A DNA stretch of 64,000 nt, from the NCBI GenBank assembly GCA_037951165.1, contig JBBDHG010000051.1, positions 840,001 through 904,000 on the forward strand, in the 5' to 3' direction. The DNA is from Lophius americanus (Eukaryota > Chordata > Actinopteri > Lophiiformes > Lophiidae). The position numbers and the translations under genes are program-made. Shown in pieces: positions 1-11,970 of the stretch (the first letter of the stretch is position 1; each line of letters starts with the position of its first letter). The notes beneath the pieces were generated by a model that saw nothing but the letters and a program-made list of their open reading frames with translations, searched no databases and was not told where the DNA came from.

Positions 1-282
1 CAGGATACAACAATTTTTTTGTGTTACCTGGGTAGAGTTTTAAGTGGCATAGTTATTGGCACCATGGCCACCAGGTGCGGAATTTTGTTCGGCCTTTAGT
101 CTGACAGCGGCCCGGTTTGGATGATCCTGCCCAGGCCTGAGCCCCATTGATACAGTTTTCAGGGGTCACTGAGGCACAGGAGGTAACGGCTCAAGGGGAG
201 GTCATGTATTCTTGGTCCATAATTATGACAAACATGTAAACATTTAACGTTGCTATGGTAACGATTCATCTGTCTATTTCAG
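1..282 (+). other. med12: Intron of MED12 (partial gene)
   Basis: No coding exon is recognisable here. The stretch ends in a pyrimidine-rich tract and AG at 281-282, the acceptor of the next MED12 exon, so it is read as the 3' part of an intron whose upstream exons lie left of the window. Confidence 0.6.
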
Positions 283-484
283 TTTCCTCGACAGGGGATG
301 CAGCAGACTCAGCAGCAGCAGCAGACTGCAGCTCTGGTCCGACAGCTGCAGCAGCAGCTCTCAAGTACGTCCCTCTAACATTCTTCCTTTTTAACGGTAC
401 AGCAAAGATCATGATGTCTAGAATAATACTCTTCTTCTCTTCACAGACACACAACCAGGACAAGGCACCAACTCTTATTACTGA
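283..484 (+). CDS. med12: MED12, Mediator complex subunit 12, last two exons (partial)
   Basis: MED12 belongs to the Mediator kinase module (with CDK8, cyclin C and MED13) and helps regulate RNA polymerase II transcription in the nucleus. Exon 283-364 reads FPRQGMQQTQQQQQTAALVR and then QLQQQLS, the glutamine-rich C-terminal end of vertebrate MED12. It ends in phase 1 before GTACGT. The final exon 447-484 completes an Asn codon and reads TQPGQGTNSYY followed by TGA at 482-484; human MED12 has a similar short tail beginning SNTQP. The 82-nt intron is very short. Only the last 38 or so residues are in the window, and the rest of this protein of about 2,200 residues lies to the left. The two halves join in frame and match the family residue by residue, so the call is firm despite the small fragment. 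Confidence 0.93.
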
Positions 485-829
485 TTCTGTGGAGTTTCTC
501 CCTTCCTCATCGAATGCCGTCAGACTAAACTATTATGGATCATCGGCTCTGAAGAAAACGGATTTTGGTTAAAGCTGGAGAAGTCTATGTAAAAAGAAAA
601 AAAAAAGAAAAAGTACCAGAAATTATAAGAAGAATTCATTTCTTTTTTTTTTCTTTTTTTAATTTTATTTCAATTTGTAAAATTTTTTTCAGTTTGGTGT
701 ATTTCTCATTAAAAAATCATGTCAGTTTTTATGTCTTGCACTTTCGTCGGCTGCCTGGGTTAAAACCGGGTTCCTTGGAAACATTAAATTAAACACCTTC
801 TCCGGAGCATATATTCATCAGACTTCTTT
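485..829 (+). other. MED12 3' untranslated region and flank
   Basis: AT-rich, with long T and A runs at 591-720 and no open frame of note. ATTAAA-type hexamers occur near 706 and 783, but no canonical AATAAA was seen, so the poly(A) site is not fixed. Confidence 0.5.
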
Positions 830-2096
830 GATACACTGATTAGCCATAGATCATAACACACAGCTGGAGACTGTCTGGTTACCTGTCAGTGGGTGGGATG
901 GATTAGGAAGTGAACATCTTGTCCTGGAGTTCATGTTTGAAGCAGGAAACTAGACAAGCCTAAAGATCTGAGTAACTTAATGAAATTGAAACTGCTGGAC
1001 GACTGGGTCAAAGCAGCTCCAGAACTGCAGGTCTTGTTTCTGGTCAGCAGATAGTACCTGAAAAAGGGGCTTGAGTAAGGACAACTTATGGAAACAGGAT
1101 CCAGAGCACCACTCAAGGCTCAATGAGGCAACGGGTAACCTGTGTTGTGCTACAGTAGGAGAGCTTCTGTAACCGCCCTTTTTTTTCTGACAGATGGGTG
1201 ATGTCACTGCAACACCTTAAAAAGGGGGAATAATCCTAAAGTGAAATTATTTCTCTTTATTTGACCCTTCCCTTTGGGTTTATGGGTCATGCTGAAGAAG
1301 TCTGATGTGTAAACTGCAAAGGCTGTGATGATAGAGTTTATAGATTGCATGTCAACCATTAAACCAAATGAGCTAATGCTGCCCAAAAACGTCCCGCTTA
1401 GTCAGTAAATCCATTTAAAATAAGAATACTCTATGAAAAACGGACTTCATCTTCGTCGAATTTAGTCAAATTAATCCAGAAATAATGCATGATAAATTCC
1501 AACATTTGAAAAATTCTCTTACCTGCTGCATTATTCATTGGTACCACTAGGAGGCAGTGATACGCCATTTGAGGAACATTGCTTGATGCAAATTATTATA
1601 CTGTAAAATCAGGGTTTCAACAAGTTCAAATTTAAGAACATTAAGACCATCAGGAATTATTTAGTTTATGTCCCTGTGAGAAAAGATTATGGCAGATATT
1701 AAGTGAAATGCTTGTTGCATGATTTAAATAGAGTAAATTACTCCAGTAACTGTAATCACTGGAACTGTAGAAGCATTTAAATGAGCATGGTTGAAGTAGC
1801 TTCAAACATGAACGTTAATGTATTTTAGACTTTGAGCCTTATGATCATATATTATCAATTTTAAGAATTTTTAGGACCTGCTGTAAACACTGTAAGATTC
1901 TCAGGCTTAAACTGTTAGGTTTATTCCGGCTGATTAGATAACGCTGATTTAAATGCTTATGATGCACCCCAAAGTTTTAGAACACATTTTTACAATTCAA
2001 TTTATTATGCAATTAACTGGGACTCTTATATCCCTTCATACGGGACACATGTTGACCAGCGTGGTGGTTATAATGTTATGGCTTATCAGTGTATAG
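830..2096 (+). mobile_element. Tc1/mariner-like transposon, degenerate, both inverted ends present
   Basis: The left end near 830-858 (TACACTGATTAGCCATA) and the right end near 2066-2094 (TTATGGCTTATCAGTGTA) are inverted copies of each other, each starting at a TA. Behind the left end, 885-1150 matches the 5' part of a common fish Tc1-like element, including the segment for the transposase helix-turn-helix. The middle (about 1200-1980) is degenerate with no intact transposase frame. It lies between the MED12 3' end and MARS2. Partial relatives occur at 11.7, 16.7, 24.8, 41.6 and 43.5 kb. Confidence 0.75.
2001..2006 (-). terminator. Possible poly(A) signal of MARS2
   Basis: The minus strand reads AATAAA here, about 225 nt past the MARS2 stop. 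It lies inside the right part of the Tc1-like element, so MARS2 may borrow a transposon-derived signal. Inference only. Confidence 0.35.
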
Positions 2097-2230
2097 GTTT
2101 GAGATTTGTTTCAAGATTTGTTATGTTCTGATGGTTGACATCAAAGCTGAAAGAACGAAGGAGATGTCAAAGGACAGTACAACAGGAGTTCTTTTTACTT
2201 CATTCAGAGTCAGACGAAACATAAAACGAT

Positions 2231-5200
2231 TCACCATCTCGATTTTGCCTCCTTTTTTGTCGTCTTTGGTTTTTCTTTATCTGCATTCTGTCTTTCAAAG
2301 CGGCGAAAAAGCACTCCGGAATCGGATCCTAGAGCTCTGCCTTCAAAGCACGAGTTCATTCCCCGATACCTTGGCAGGAAGCTCACGTCCGCCCACGTCC
2401 TCTCATGTGGCCGGACCCCAAGTCTTGACAGCAGCTTGTTAGAAATCTCCGGAACCACCGGCTGGAGGAGCGTCCCATAAACCCTCAGGCACTCCAAAGA
2501 GACGTGTATGATGGTGTCTAACCAGCGCTGGTCTTCACTGTCCCTCGGATTCAGCTTCCAGGGTTTGTGGCGTTGAACAAACCCGTTTGTCAACCTCACG
2601 CAGGAACTGATGGCCTCCAGAGATTTGTAGATGTGCAGGTTCTCGTAGTTCTGCTCCACCACAGCAGGGAGGTTCTTCACCGCCTCCAGCATGAGGTAGT
2701 CCTCCCCCACAGCCCGGCCTCCGGGTTCTCTGGGGAAGGACTGGGTGCAGAAAGAGGGGTAGACCTGAGAGGGGTTGAGAGCCGGTGCCGTGCAGCGGTT
2801 CAGGAGACCACCCAGAGAGTCGGCCAGTTCCGCATTGACCAGCTTCAGAACTTTCTCGTCTGTGTAATCACAGTCCGAGTCTGGGACGCCCTGACGCAGT
2901 AGGAAGTATCTTAAGCCATCGGTCGTGAACATGCGAGAACGTTCCAGAGGATCCACCACGTTCCCCAAACTTTTAGACATTTTCTTTCCTCCAACGGTCC
3001 AGTGGGAGTGGACGTGGATCGTCTGTGGAGGTGGAAGTCCAGCTGCAAAGAGAAACGCTGGCCAGTAGATAGCGTGAAATTTTAAGATGTCCTTTCCAAC
3101 GATGTGGTGGGCAACATTCCACCACTGATCATGTCCGTCTGGATACCCAGCCACTGTGAGGTAGTTCACCAGAGCATCCAGCCACACGTAGACGGTCTGT
3201 TCTGAGTCACCCGGGACCGGGATGCCCCACTGGAGGCGGCTCCTTTGGCGGGAGACTGAGAGGTCAGGAAGGTCCTCCTGCAGCCACTGGAGGACAGCCT
3301 GGTAGAAACGTTCAGGCTGGATGACCCGGGGGTCTCCTCTGAGCCAGTCCAGCAGCTGAGAGCGAAACGCTGACAAACGGAACATGTAGTTCTCCTCCTT
3401 CATCCACTCCACCTGAAAACATGTAGAAACATGGTGATTCAGATTATCTGCCAAACTCGTTTCTGTCAGTACACAATGAACCTGCTGCTCATTTTCTAAA
3501 TGTTTCAACTTTTCCAATAACATCTCCAAACAAACCCTTCTGATAGCTGGAGATCATTCACTGATATCACTGTGGGGGAATTTTGGCCCACTCTTCTTTG
3601 GAGAACTACTTCAGTGCAGCCATATCTGAGGGTTTGAGCATCAACTGATCTTCTCAGGTCCCAACACAGCATCTCAATGGGGTTCAGGTCCAGACTCTAA
3701 CTAGAACACTCCAGAATACTACATTTTTTCCTTTTGATCCATTTAGTTGTAGACTTACTCTTTTCTTTGGGATCATTGCATTGCTCACAGAGTGATGACC
3801 TGGCATTCTCCTTCTGAAGAATTCATGTTTCCCATGTGAGTCGTCCTGGTCCTGAAGCAGCAAATCATCTCCACAACATTCCAATTACACTGCCATGTTT
3901 GACCGTAGGTCTGATGTTCTTCTAGGGGAATGTTGTGTTTGGTTTCCACCAGATGAAGGGGACCCCTGTCTCTGAATAGTTCAACCTTCCACACATCAGT
4001 CCAGTGAAGATTCTCCCAGAGGCTCTGAGGGTCATCAAGGTGCATTATGGGTAAATTCAGACGAGCCTTAATGTTTTTCTGAGTCAGCAGTGGCTTTTTC
4101 CTTGCTTTCTCCCAGTGTCTTTGAAAAAGTGGAGCCATGACCTCTGACCTGTATTGAGATGAGTCCTGCAGTTCCTTGGATGTTTTCTTGGATGATATTC
4201 TGTGACTTCCTGTTTGAACATTCACCGTGCTCTTGGAATAATTTTAGAAGGTGATACCCTTCTGTGACGGTTTGCTATTGTTCCATGTCTTCTTCATGTA
4301 TAGATAATGTGTATCTCCGTGGAGTTCCAGAACCGTATAAATAGCTTCAGAACCCTTACCACACTAATGGATTTCAAATATCTTCTGGATTTTCTGTTGA
4401 TTTTTGCATAGTATCTTACTGGTCCTTGCATAGTATCTTACTGGTCCTTTGACCAGGGAGTTGAAGCCAACTCCCTGCGTCTGTAGATGGTCTATTGAAG
4501 TGATAATGTGGTTAAACCGCTCTGGTAGTTATCAGGTCTGGGTGGGTCTAGTCCAGCTAGAACCAGTTAATAAAGTCTGGTAGTTTTTAGGATTTATTTT
4601 CCAAGGGGTTGGAGTATTTTTCACACAGACCCGAGAAGCTGTTTGATCCAATAAATGAAATAATTAATTTAAAAAACTTGTATTTTGTGTTTACTCAGGT
4701 TGTTTGGTTTTTAATTTCGTCTCACACTATTTACTCTGAGATACACAAAAAGTATAAACCAGAGACTGATCTTAATTTGAGCACCCATTGGAGCAACCCT
4801 TTATAGTTTACACTCCTTTATCCCCCAATAAAATCTTTGATTCCAGTTTCACTCAAATTACCTTGTGGCCGCTCTCGAGTGACACCTTGATCGCCGTCCC
4901 TGATGAATCCACAGCATCGCCCACCTGCAGCGGTGTGAGGAAGCATTCGTCCTGGGTGGAGTACCAGCCTTCATAACTGCCCTTGTAGATAAGCCCTTTG
5001 TTCCAGAGCTCAGACCAGAAATGTTTCACAGCTTGATGGTGTCTCTGCTCCGTAGTTCTTATGTAGTCCGTGTACGATACGTTACAGCTGACGAAGAGAT
5101 GTCTGAACCTCTCTGACACATCAGTGCAGAAGGTCAAAGGATCTATTCCTGCAGCTTCTGCAGCTTGTTGGACTTTCAAGCCGTGTTCATCTGTGCCTGA

Positions 5201-5687
5201 AATGCAAAAATAAAAACATGTATTGTTACTAATATTAGCCAAATAATGGTTGGGAGATTAAATATCCCCAACCATTCCCCTATGGTAACGGGGAATTATT
5301 CCCCTATAATAAAATTGCATAAAGTAATACACTTCTCTATATTATACTGACAAAAGTACAATCAGCAAAGGTGCAAATAATATATGTATAAAACACGGGG
5401 TGTTATTTACCTGTTGCAAACTTTGACTTAAAACCTTGCAGAAGCTTGTACCTGTGAAGGCAGTCAGCTATGACCGCCGAGTACAGGTGACCTAAATGAG
5501 GGGAGGCGTTGACGTAGAAGATGGGAGTAGTGACGAAGAAGCTCGCGTCATCTTTGCTGAAATATGTGCTCGAGTGTCTCAAAACAACGAACCTCTGAGA
5601 TCTGGAGAGAATTGGGAATAACGGGCTCCATGGTAGTCTTTGGGCCACATTAAGGGTCCTATTGACAAACAGAAAAGGGGTCCTCAT
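2231..5687 (-). CDS. mars2: MARS2, mitochondrial methionyl-tRNA synthetase
   Basis: Charges mitochondrial tRNA-Met with methionine in the matrix. Three coding exons on the minus strand join in frame: 5687-5411, 5196-4862 and 3412-2231, with GT donors and AG acceptors; total 597 residues against 593 in human. The start at 5687 gives an Arg/Ser-rich N-terminus lacking acids for about 45 residues, fitting a mitochondrial presequence. The class I HIGH motif is HLGH at residues 64-67 (context PIFYVNASPHLGHLYSA), and KMSKS is at about 348-352 (GGKKMSKSLGN). The catalytic core and helical anticodon-binding region are complete. Human MARS2 is intronless, so two introns here are notable. Intron 2 (3413-4861) contains a degenerate Tc1 element. 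The gene diverges from the NIPA2-like gene across a CCAAT-rich interval. Confidence 0.95.
3535..4640 (-). mobile_element. Degenerate Tc1 transposon in MARS2 intron 2
   Basis: On the minus strand the segment 4225-3785 keeps Tc1 transposase text such as KPLLTQKNIKARLNLP, then HLDDPQSLWENLHWTD and KVELF (the WTDE-type catalytic region with E replaced). Frames are broken by stops. Relatives of the same element lie at 18.6-19.5 and 27.8-28.65 kb in BTK introns. A 22-bp direct duplication (GCATAGTATCTTACTGGTCC) occurs at about 4407-4448. Confidence 0.8.
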
Positions 5688-5983
5688 GGCAGAATAATAG
5701 GAAAATGTTCACCTGAAGTCCACCTACTGAAGTTTCATCAGAGTCATTCACTGATTTCACGTTCTAGACATTCCTTTAGCTAGTTAGAATATTGTTTTTG
5801 CAGTAATAAACACGACCAGATAAACATCCGGAAGAATGCAGGAAAAGTCTCACGGGAGTCGTGGTGTTCCTTTAAACTATCACTAATAATTTAATGTTAT
5901 TTCTTATCCTAAACATGCAGCACATTTGCTTTGGTTGATGTCAAGGTTAGCGTTTCTTCCGGTTTCTATCAGCAACAATAATT

Positions 5984-6435
5984 TATCCAATCAAAACGCT
6001 GCAAAAGAGCAGAGTGTGGCTGCAAGCCAATCAGGTTCTATGGAGAACGAGCTCCGCCCAAAAAGCAGGGATTTCGGGTGGTACAAAGCCAATCAGCGTC
6101 TACAAGAGCCAAATTCAGTTGATGACGTAGTATATAGCCTATGCTAATGTACCTGCTAGCCGTTTGTTTTCATAGGTAAAACATTGTGCATTTTGCCAGA
6201 ATAAACTTTAAAAAAATTGTAAACAGTATCACAAACTTACTGCAAGATTTGCGGGAACGCCTGGTATTCTGCTAAGCCATCAGGGATCAGTAAATGTTAA
6301 TTTCCCCCCGGATTTCCTTCTTTTTATCAATTCTGTAGCTTCTTCCTGTTTCTGTTAATGCTCGTCCAATCAAAACCCATGAAGGAAATGCCCATCCAAA
6401 CCAGGAAGTAGCGGGGTGGCAGCCAGCCAATCAGC
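5984..6435. promoter_or_regulatory. CCAAT-box cluster between MARS2 and the NIPA2-like gene
   Basis: Five CCAAT boxes in the NF-Y form CCAATCA sit at 5987, 6027, 6089, 6366 and 6427, all in the same orientation and within about 450 bp. They fall in two similar groups, each with a TCCAATCAAAAC box followed by AGCCAATCAG boxes. The interval lies between divergent coding starts at 5687 (-) and 6741 (+), so it probably drives one or both genes. A donor-like AAG|GTAAAA at about 6471 may end a non-coding first exon of the plus-strand gene. Confidence 0.6.
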
Positions 6436-6740
6436 TTCTGACGACGGATGGCTTTGCCTTGACAGCGAAGGTAAAACCCCTCATAAACTCAAACATTATG
6501 ACGTTATTTTGTTATAAGACTTATTTAAAAAAGAAATGAGCCCGGAAAGTTGTGAGTTTTGTAATTTCTTACCATCTTAAACCGTTTTAAGGCAAATTTC
6601 CCACCTCGTAGAGAGTCATGTGATTCAAACATGAGTTTGTCAGAGGACTACTGAGAAGTTCAGCCAAAGTTTGCGTCTCTAGTAAGAGTTCGTTTTAAGT
6701 GATTTTTGGAGGAATTTTGTTATTTTATCATCTGTTTCAG

Positions 6741-9700
6741 ATGGAGGTGAACCGTGTGGACTTCCACATCGGTCTCGGTCTGGCGATTAGCTCCAGTGTC
6801 TTCATTGGGGCGAGTTTCATCCTGAAGAAGAAAGGTCTGCTGAGGCTAGCCAGCAAAGGTTCTATGAGAGCAGGTCAGTTTTACTAAAATATAGAAGAAT
6901 ACTTAATATATTCTTCTATTCTTCTAATTATATTAATTATTTTAAATAATTATTTTGATGTTTCAGTTACCATTACTGTTTTTTATTTATTAATTGATTA
7001 AATATACAACTGTTTAAATGAATAAAAAATATTTGTACACTTTTTTGTGCTTTATTTAATTATTTTTAATAATGAATTAGGAATATATTTTTATTAATTT
7101 TTTACAATACTGAACACTAAAATTGTTTTTAAATTTTTCCGCATTATGTTTTTCAACTAGACCCACCTCTTCAGTGTTAATACTTAATATCAGTTTATAA
7201 CATATATTTCCTCTGACATCATTTCCATTATTAGCATCATTATCATCAAATCAATATTTTTGTACAAATTGTTGAAACAAAATGTGGAAAAAATAGCATT
7301 AAGAAACAATGGGAATCCAATCAATCTGTTACCATGACAACGTGGCATTACTCAGTGCTAATAAGCAATTGCTGTTGTCACAAGTAAGTCACATGTCAAA
7401 GACATTAAGGCCATACAGTCACATATTAAAAATAGCAATAGTAAGTTACAAGAATCACAAAATAAATCAAATACAGAGAAACAATCTAAAGGAAAACAGA
7501 AGCTATGACTTGAATCTATATATTTATTACATACAATTATGATAATGTTTTATTATTTTGTTTAATATAACAACTACAACAAAAAATGTCTTTTATTGCT
7601 GGCGGGTTTTCTTTAAAAATAAAAGGTTTGATCTCAAAAAAAATAAATGGCATGATAGCTACACCCTGTTATAATTTTTATGTTGGGATGAAAACCTTAA
7701 ATCATGAGATTTGAAATACTTAAACTTGATAATATTTAGTGTTTTTGCTTAAAAATTTCCTCAATTTGTAACATTTTCGTTATGCCTTTTCAACTATTGC
7801 AACTTTATTATCATCATCCATCACAAACAAAAAATGAAGATGGGGATATTGATCTTTCTGTTTCTGGAGAATAACTGAGACTACACTTTTAAGAAATTAT
7901 ATCATTCATGGATTATCAGTTTTTCGTTTCCATGGTTAGCAGTTGAGTCTTAACTCATTCTGTGAGTGGGGTTTGTTAGTTTCTGAGGCATAACTCAAAA
8001 ATACTCACAAACAATGTTTATTCTCCAATCGACTTGCATTTTTCCATTGTGTCTTAGAGGTGCAGTTTAATAAACGGTAACTATGTTCCCTACAGGTCAG
8101 GGAGGATACGCGTACCTGAGGGAATGGCTTTGGTGGGCAGGACTAATCTCGAGTAAGAGAATCCTTTTCTAATAATTCATTCTGAAAATCTTGTTTTCTT
8201 ACCAGCCATGTGCCGGAAACATTGCAGTCTTTGTGTTACAGCTAGAATGAAGGCTCTTGTGGTGTCTTGGTGTTTGCTTGTGACTTTGCAGTGGATGCAG
8301 CTCCCACCACATTCCTCCAAAGAGCACATTTGCATCTGTGGTCCGAGAGAGAATAGAGTTCCACCTTTTATTAACCGGCTGTGTTTGGGTTCTAGTGGGA
8401 GCCGGAGAGGCCGTCAACTTCGCCGCATACGCATTTGCCCCGGCGACACTGGTTACTCCACTGGGAGCGCTGAGTGTTCTCGTGAGGTAAACGTTTTGTT
8501 TAGCAGTTTTTCATACCAGTAATTTCATCCAGTTAGTTTTGGCTCATGCATTCCTCTGGATCTTCTCTCATCCGGGCAAAAAATTCAATTATTTTCACTT
8601 GACTTTTGATTTCTTCCGACCATATAACCAATAAATACCTCATCGCTTCTTCTCCCCGTGTTCCACCGCAGCTCATTTTTAGCTTCCTCCTCTTTTTTAA
8701 TTTATTGGTGAGAGTAGCATCCTAGAACTTCCTGTAATTCGGTCTGAAAGTCCTTATCATGTAAATCAATAAGTCTAGATCGTGGGTCAGTTTGATCCAA
8801 TCCTCAGCTCACAGGTTTCTCCACTGCAGTTTCAGCCCAGATCAAGCAGAAAAGTCCTGACTAAATGGCCGGTACCACTTTTGGTCCAGATTTTTCTGTT
8901 TGATCTTTATTCTGATAATATTACAACTTTAGTCTTGTGATATTACAATTTGATTTTATGACTTTATTCTAGTAAAAAGCCAACTTTTTTCTCATCTTTT
9001 TTTCAGACTTTGATCTTTCATTAATTTCCTTTTGTTGTCAATGTGGCCCTGACCCTCCATCATCTCATACTGTTCCACTCATACAGGCTATAAAATCTGT
9101 TATTGCATGTTTAAACCATCATGTGACCAGTACCGTTGGAAACCCCTTTAGTCGGCGGCCATTTTTAGCGTGTTTACTTCTGAAGTGCATTAAGTTCTTT
9201 GTGTGTTTTTCCTCTCAGTGCCGTGCTCTCCTCGTACTTCCTCAACGAGAGGCTCAACGTTCATGGCAAGATTGGTTGTTTGCTGTGCATCTTGGGTTCC
9301 ACTGTGATGGTGATCCATGCCCCGCAAGAAGAGGAGGTTGCTTCTCTGGCTGTCATGGCTGAGAAACTCCAAGACCCAGGTACTACCAGGTCTTCATCCA
9401 GCGGTGTGACTTGATTAACCATGAGTCCCAGATAAGGCTCGGAAGTACTAACTCGCTCTTGAATGCTCTTACTAGGATTCATTGTGTTTGCTGTGTGCGT
9501 GGTGGGGAGCAGCCTGGTTCTTATCTTTGCTGTGGCGCCGAGGTTCGGACAGAAGAATGTGCTGGTCTACATCCTGATCTGCTCTGTTATTGGCTCCCTC
9601 TCTGTGTCTTGTGTCAAGGGCCTGGGCATTGGCATTAAGCAGCTCTTTGCTGGGACGGCAGTGCTGAAGGAACCCTTATTCTGGTCCTTAGTGGTCTGCC

Positions 9701-10110
9701 TGGTGGTCTGTATCAGCATTCAGATCAACTATCTGAACAAGGCACTCGACATCTTCAACACCTCCATAGTCACTCCGATCTACTACGTCTTCTTCACCAC
9801 TTCCGTCATGGCGTGTTCAGCCATCCTCTTCAAGGAATGGTTGAGCATGACTGCCGATGGGGTGGTGGGAACAATTAGCGGGTTCCTCACCATCATTCTG
9901 GGGATCTTCCTCCTCCACGCCTTCAAAGACATTACCTTCACCTGGGATTCGCTCCCTCTCTACTTGAAGAAGGGTCCACAGGGCGTTCCGCGGGGAAACC
10001 AGTCATATGTGGCTCTTCTCAACCACGACACACAGGAGGAGGAGGTGGTCAGGCTGCCCCGGGACGGAGCTTCACAGGAAGGCCGGGGTACGCATCAGAG
10101 AGTTCCTTAA
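6741..10110 (+). CDS. nipa2: NIPA2-like magnesium transporter
   Basis: A multi-pass membrane protein of the NIPA family, associated with Mg2+ transport at plasma membrane and endosomes. Five coding exons join in frame: 6741-6873, 8096-8152, 8396-8486, 9219-9379 and 9476-10110; 358 residues against about 360 for human NIPA2. The ATG follows an acceptor (TTTCAG|ATG), so the 5' leader is spliced. Family blocks in order: GLGLAISSSVFIGASFILKK (TM1), GAGEAVNFAAYAFAPATLVT, LSSYFLNERLNVHGKIGCLL, then INYLNKALDIFNTSIVTPIY and FFTTSVMACSAILFKEW. About nine hydrophobic spans are visible, with a hydrophilic, acidic C-terminal tail. The KKKGLLRLA segment and tail length favour NIPA2 over NIPA1 (329 aa). 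Whether it is the direct NIPA2 orthologue or a fish paralogue cannot be settled here. Intron 1 (6874-8095) is AT-rich with nothing recognisable. Confidence 0.9.
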
Positions 10111-10449
10111 GGTGGACCTAGAGTTTTGTTAGTAACTTTTAGGGATATTGCGTACATTTCTCACAGGTGGCCAGCTTCTTCAAGAGAATATAAAGGCTTG
10201 CTTTAGTCATGTGACTACGACAGGAAACTTCATACTGAGCAGTTTGTTTTTCTATTTAATAATTTAATTAATATTTAAGGGTGTAGTTTAAACCTTCTGC
10301 ATTTTTTTTTCCTTTTACAGATTCAAGGAAACTTTCATGATTTTTCATTCCAAGTCTTATGACATTAAAATATCCGGTACATTTGACTGCTTAATGCAAT
10401 TCCAGCGCTTACATGCACACTGTAAGTTTAAATTGACACGTTATCAGTG

Positions 10450-11400
10450 GTGGATAAAGTACTCAGGTCCTTTACTTGTGTGAAAGAAAGTACTAAAACT
10501 ATGCTGTAAAAATACTCGGATACAAGTAAACGACCTGAATTCAAAACCTCACATAACCCTTCAATGTCCTACTCAAATGTTTATAATATGATAATATGAC
10601 CAAGTGGCAGGTTGTATATGCCAAAGAGTAAGGGGCCAAGGATAGAGCCCTGGGTGACATCACAGGTCAAAGGGGCCACTGAAGATGCACCATTAACCAT
10701 GACTTTCAAAACAGTCCTATTCAATAGGTAGTATTTTTTTTTGGTGACATTTTAAAGCGGGTCAGGACTTACTAAACAGAATTATGAAACTTAATCCTAC
10801 CAAAAAATAAAAGAAATCTAATCAGGGTTAAATAGTTTTCTGAAAACATGTTTGACTGAATTGACTTCACTTTATAATGCAGGTAGCAACCTCGAGCTAA
10901 TCTAATCAAAATTGATGATTTTCCATGATCGTCAGTGAAAAGTTGGGATTTCATATTAAATATATAGAGTGGCTTCAATTTTATTTATATTTTATAATTA
11001 ATAAATGAAGTAAGGAATCAGGGTGAAATAAAAGTGCAAGTATTACCATTCAAATGGGTTTCAAAGTTTCACAGTAAATGTGCTATTCTAAAAGTGCGGC
11101 AGAATCTTTTTAGATTAATATTACTGTTACATTAATATGTAGGTCTGTTACTGCTATAGATGTTAAAAGTTATGGTGAACGAATTATCTAAGCTTAATTG
11201 GTTTAATCTGCAACATTTTCATATCCTTTTTATATCATCTCTGTCCTGTTAGAACGTGTTTTTAAGTAAAATTGTATTGTGAAAAGTAACTAGTAACTAC
11301 AGCAGTCGAACAAATGTGATGGAGTAGAAGTATAAAGTGGAAAGAATAGTAAAGTATGAAGTACTATACAATGGAAATACTCAAGTAAAGTACAAGCGGT
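10450..11400. repeat. Probable non-autonomous DNA transposon rich in AAGTACT words
   Basis: Both ends carry clusters of AAAGTACT / AGTAAAGTA words in opposite arrangement (for example near 10453-10510 and 11320-11392), with an AT-rich middle. This is typical of a widespread class of short non-coding fish elements; the family is not named with confidence. Confidence 0.45.
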
Positions 11401-11689
11401 AACAATCAACCATGATACGTTATTGTATTAAACCTAATTGAGTTGATCCAAGTTTCCCATCAGCACACTGGGTATTATTATTAATATATATAAACATATG
11501 TATTTACGTTCTTTGTTTTAAGATGTGGTTTGCATAAGTTTTTGCTTTGGTCATAAAAAAAAAAAATCCTATAAAACAGGACTATAATTTATATCCATGT
11601 GAATTTCCATTGCACTGAAGCCAACACCAATGAACCCATAACATTAAAAACACTTGCCTAAACAGCCATTAAGAGCTCTGTGATGTCAC

Positions 11690-11970
11690 AATTTGTGCTA
11701 CAGCGGCTTTTATCCATGACCCTGTCACCAGTTGTCCTGCAGATCGGGAACACCAAACAAGAACGACAGTTCTGGAGACGCTCTGACCCTGTCATCTAGC
11801 GTCTAGCACATTTTGTTCCTTGTCAAAGTCGCTCAGATCGTCACGTTTGACCATTTATCCATTCCAATAAATTCCACCCACTGACAGGTACCATAGTAAC
11901 TAGTTAATCAACGTTATTCACTTTATCGGGGAGTGGTTCTGATGTTATAGCTGACCGTTGTAAAAATTTC
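11690..11970 (-). mobile_element. Tc1/mariner-like fragment
   Basis: The text resembles the 5' third of the same Tc1-like element as at 830-2096, in reverse orientation, ending near 11950-11965 in a terminal segment (ATGTTATAGCTGACCG). Too short to code for transposase. Confidence 0.6.

Noticed and set aside
977..1116. Minus-strand frame with a good acceptor and text VLSADQKQDLQFWSCFDPVV that looks like a terminal coding exon
   Set aside because: The plus strand of the same bases matches the 5' region of the Tc1-like element, so the frame is a shadow of a transposon.
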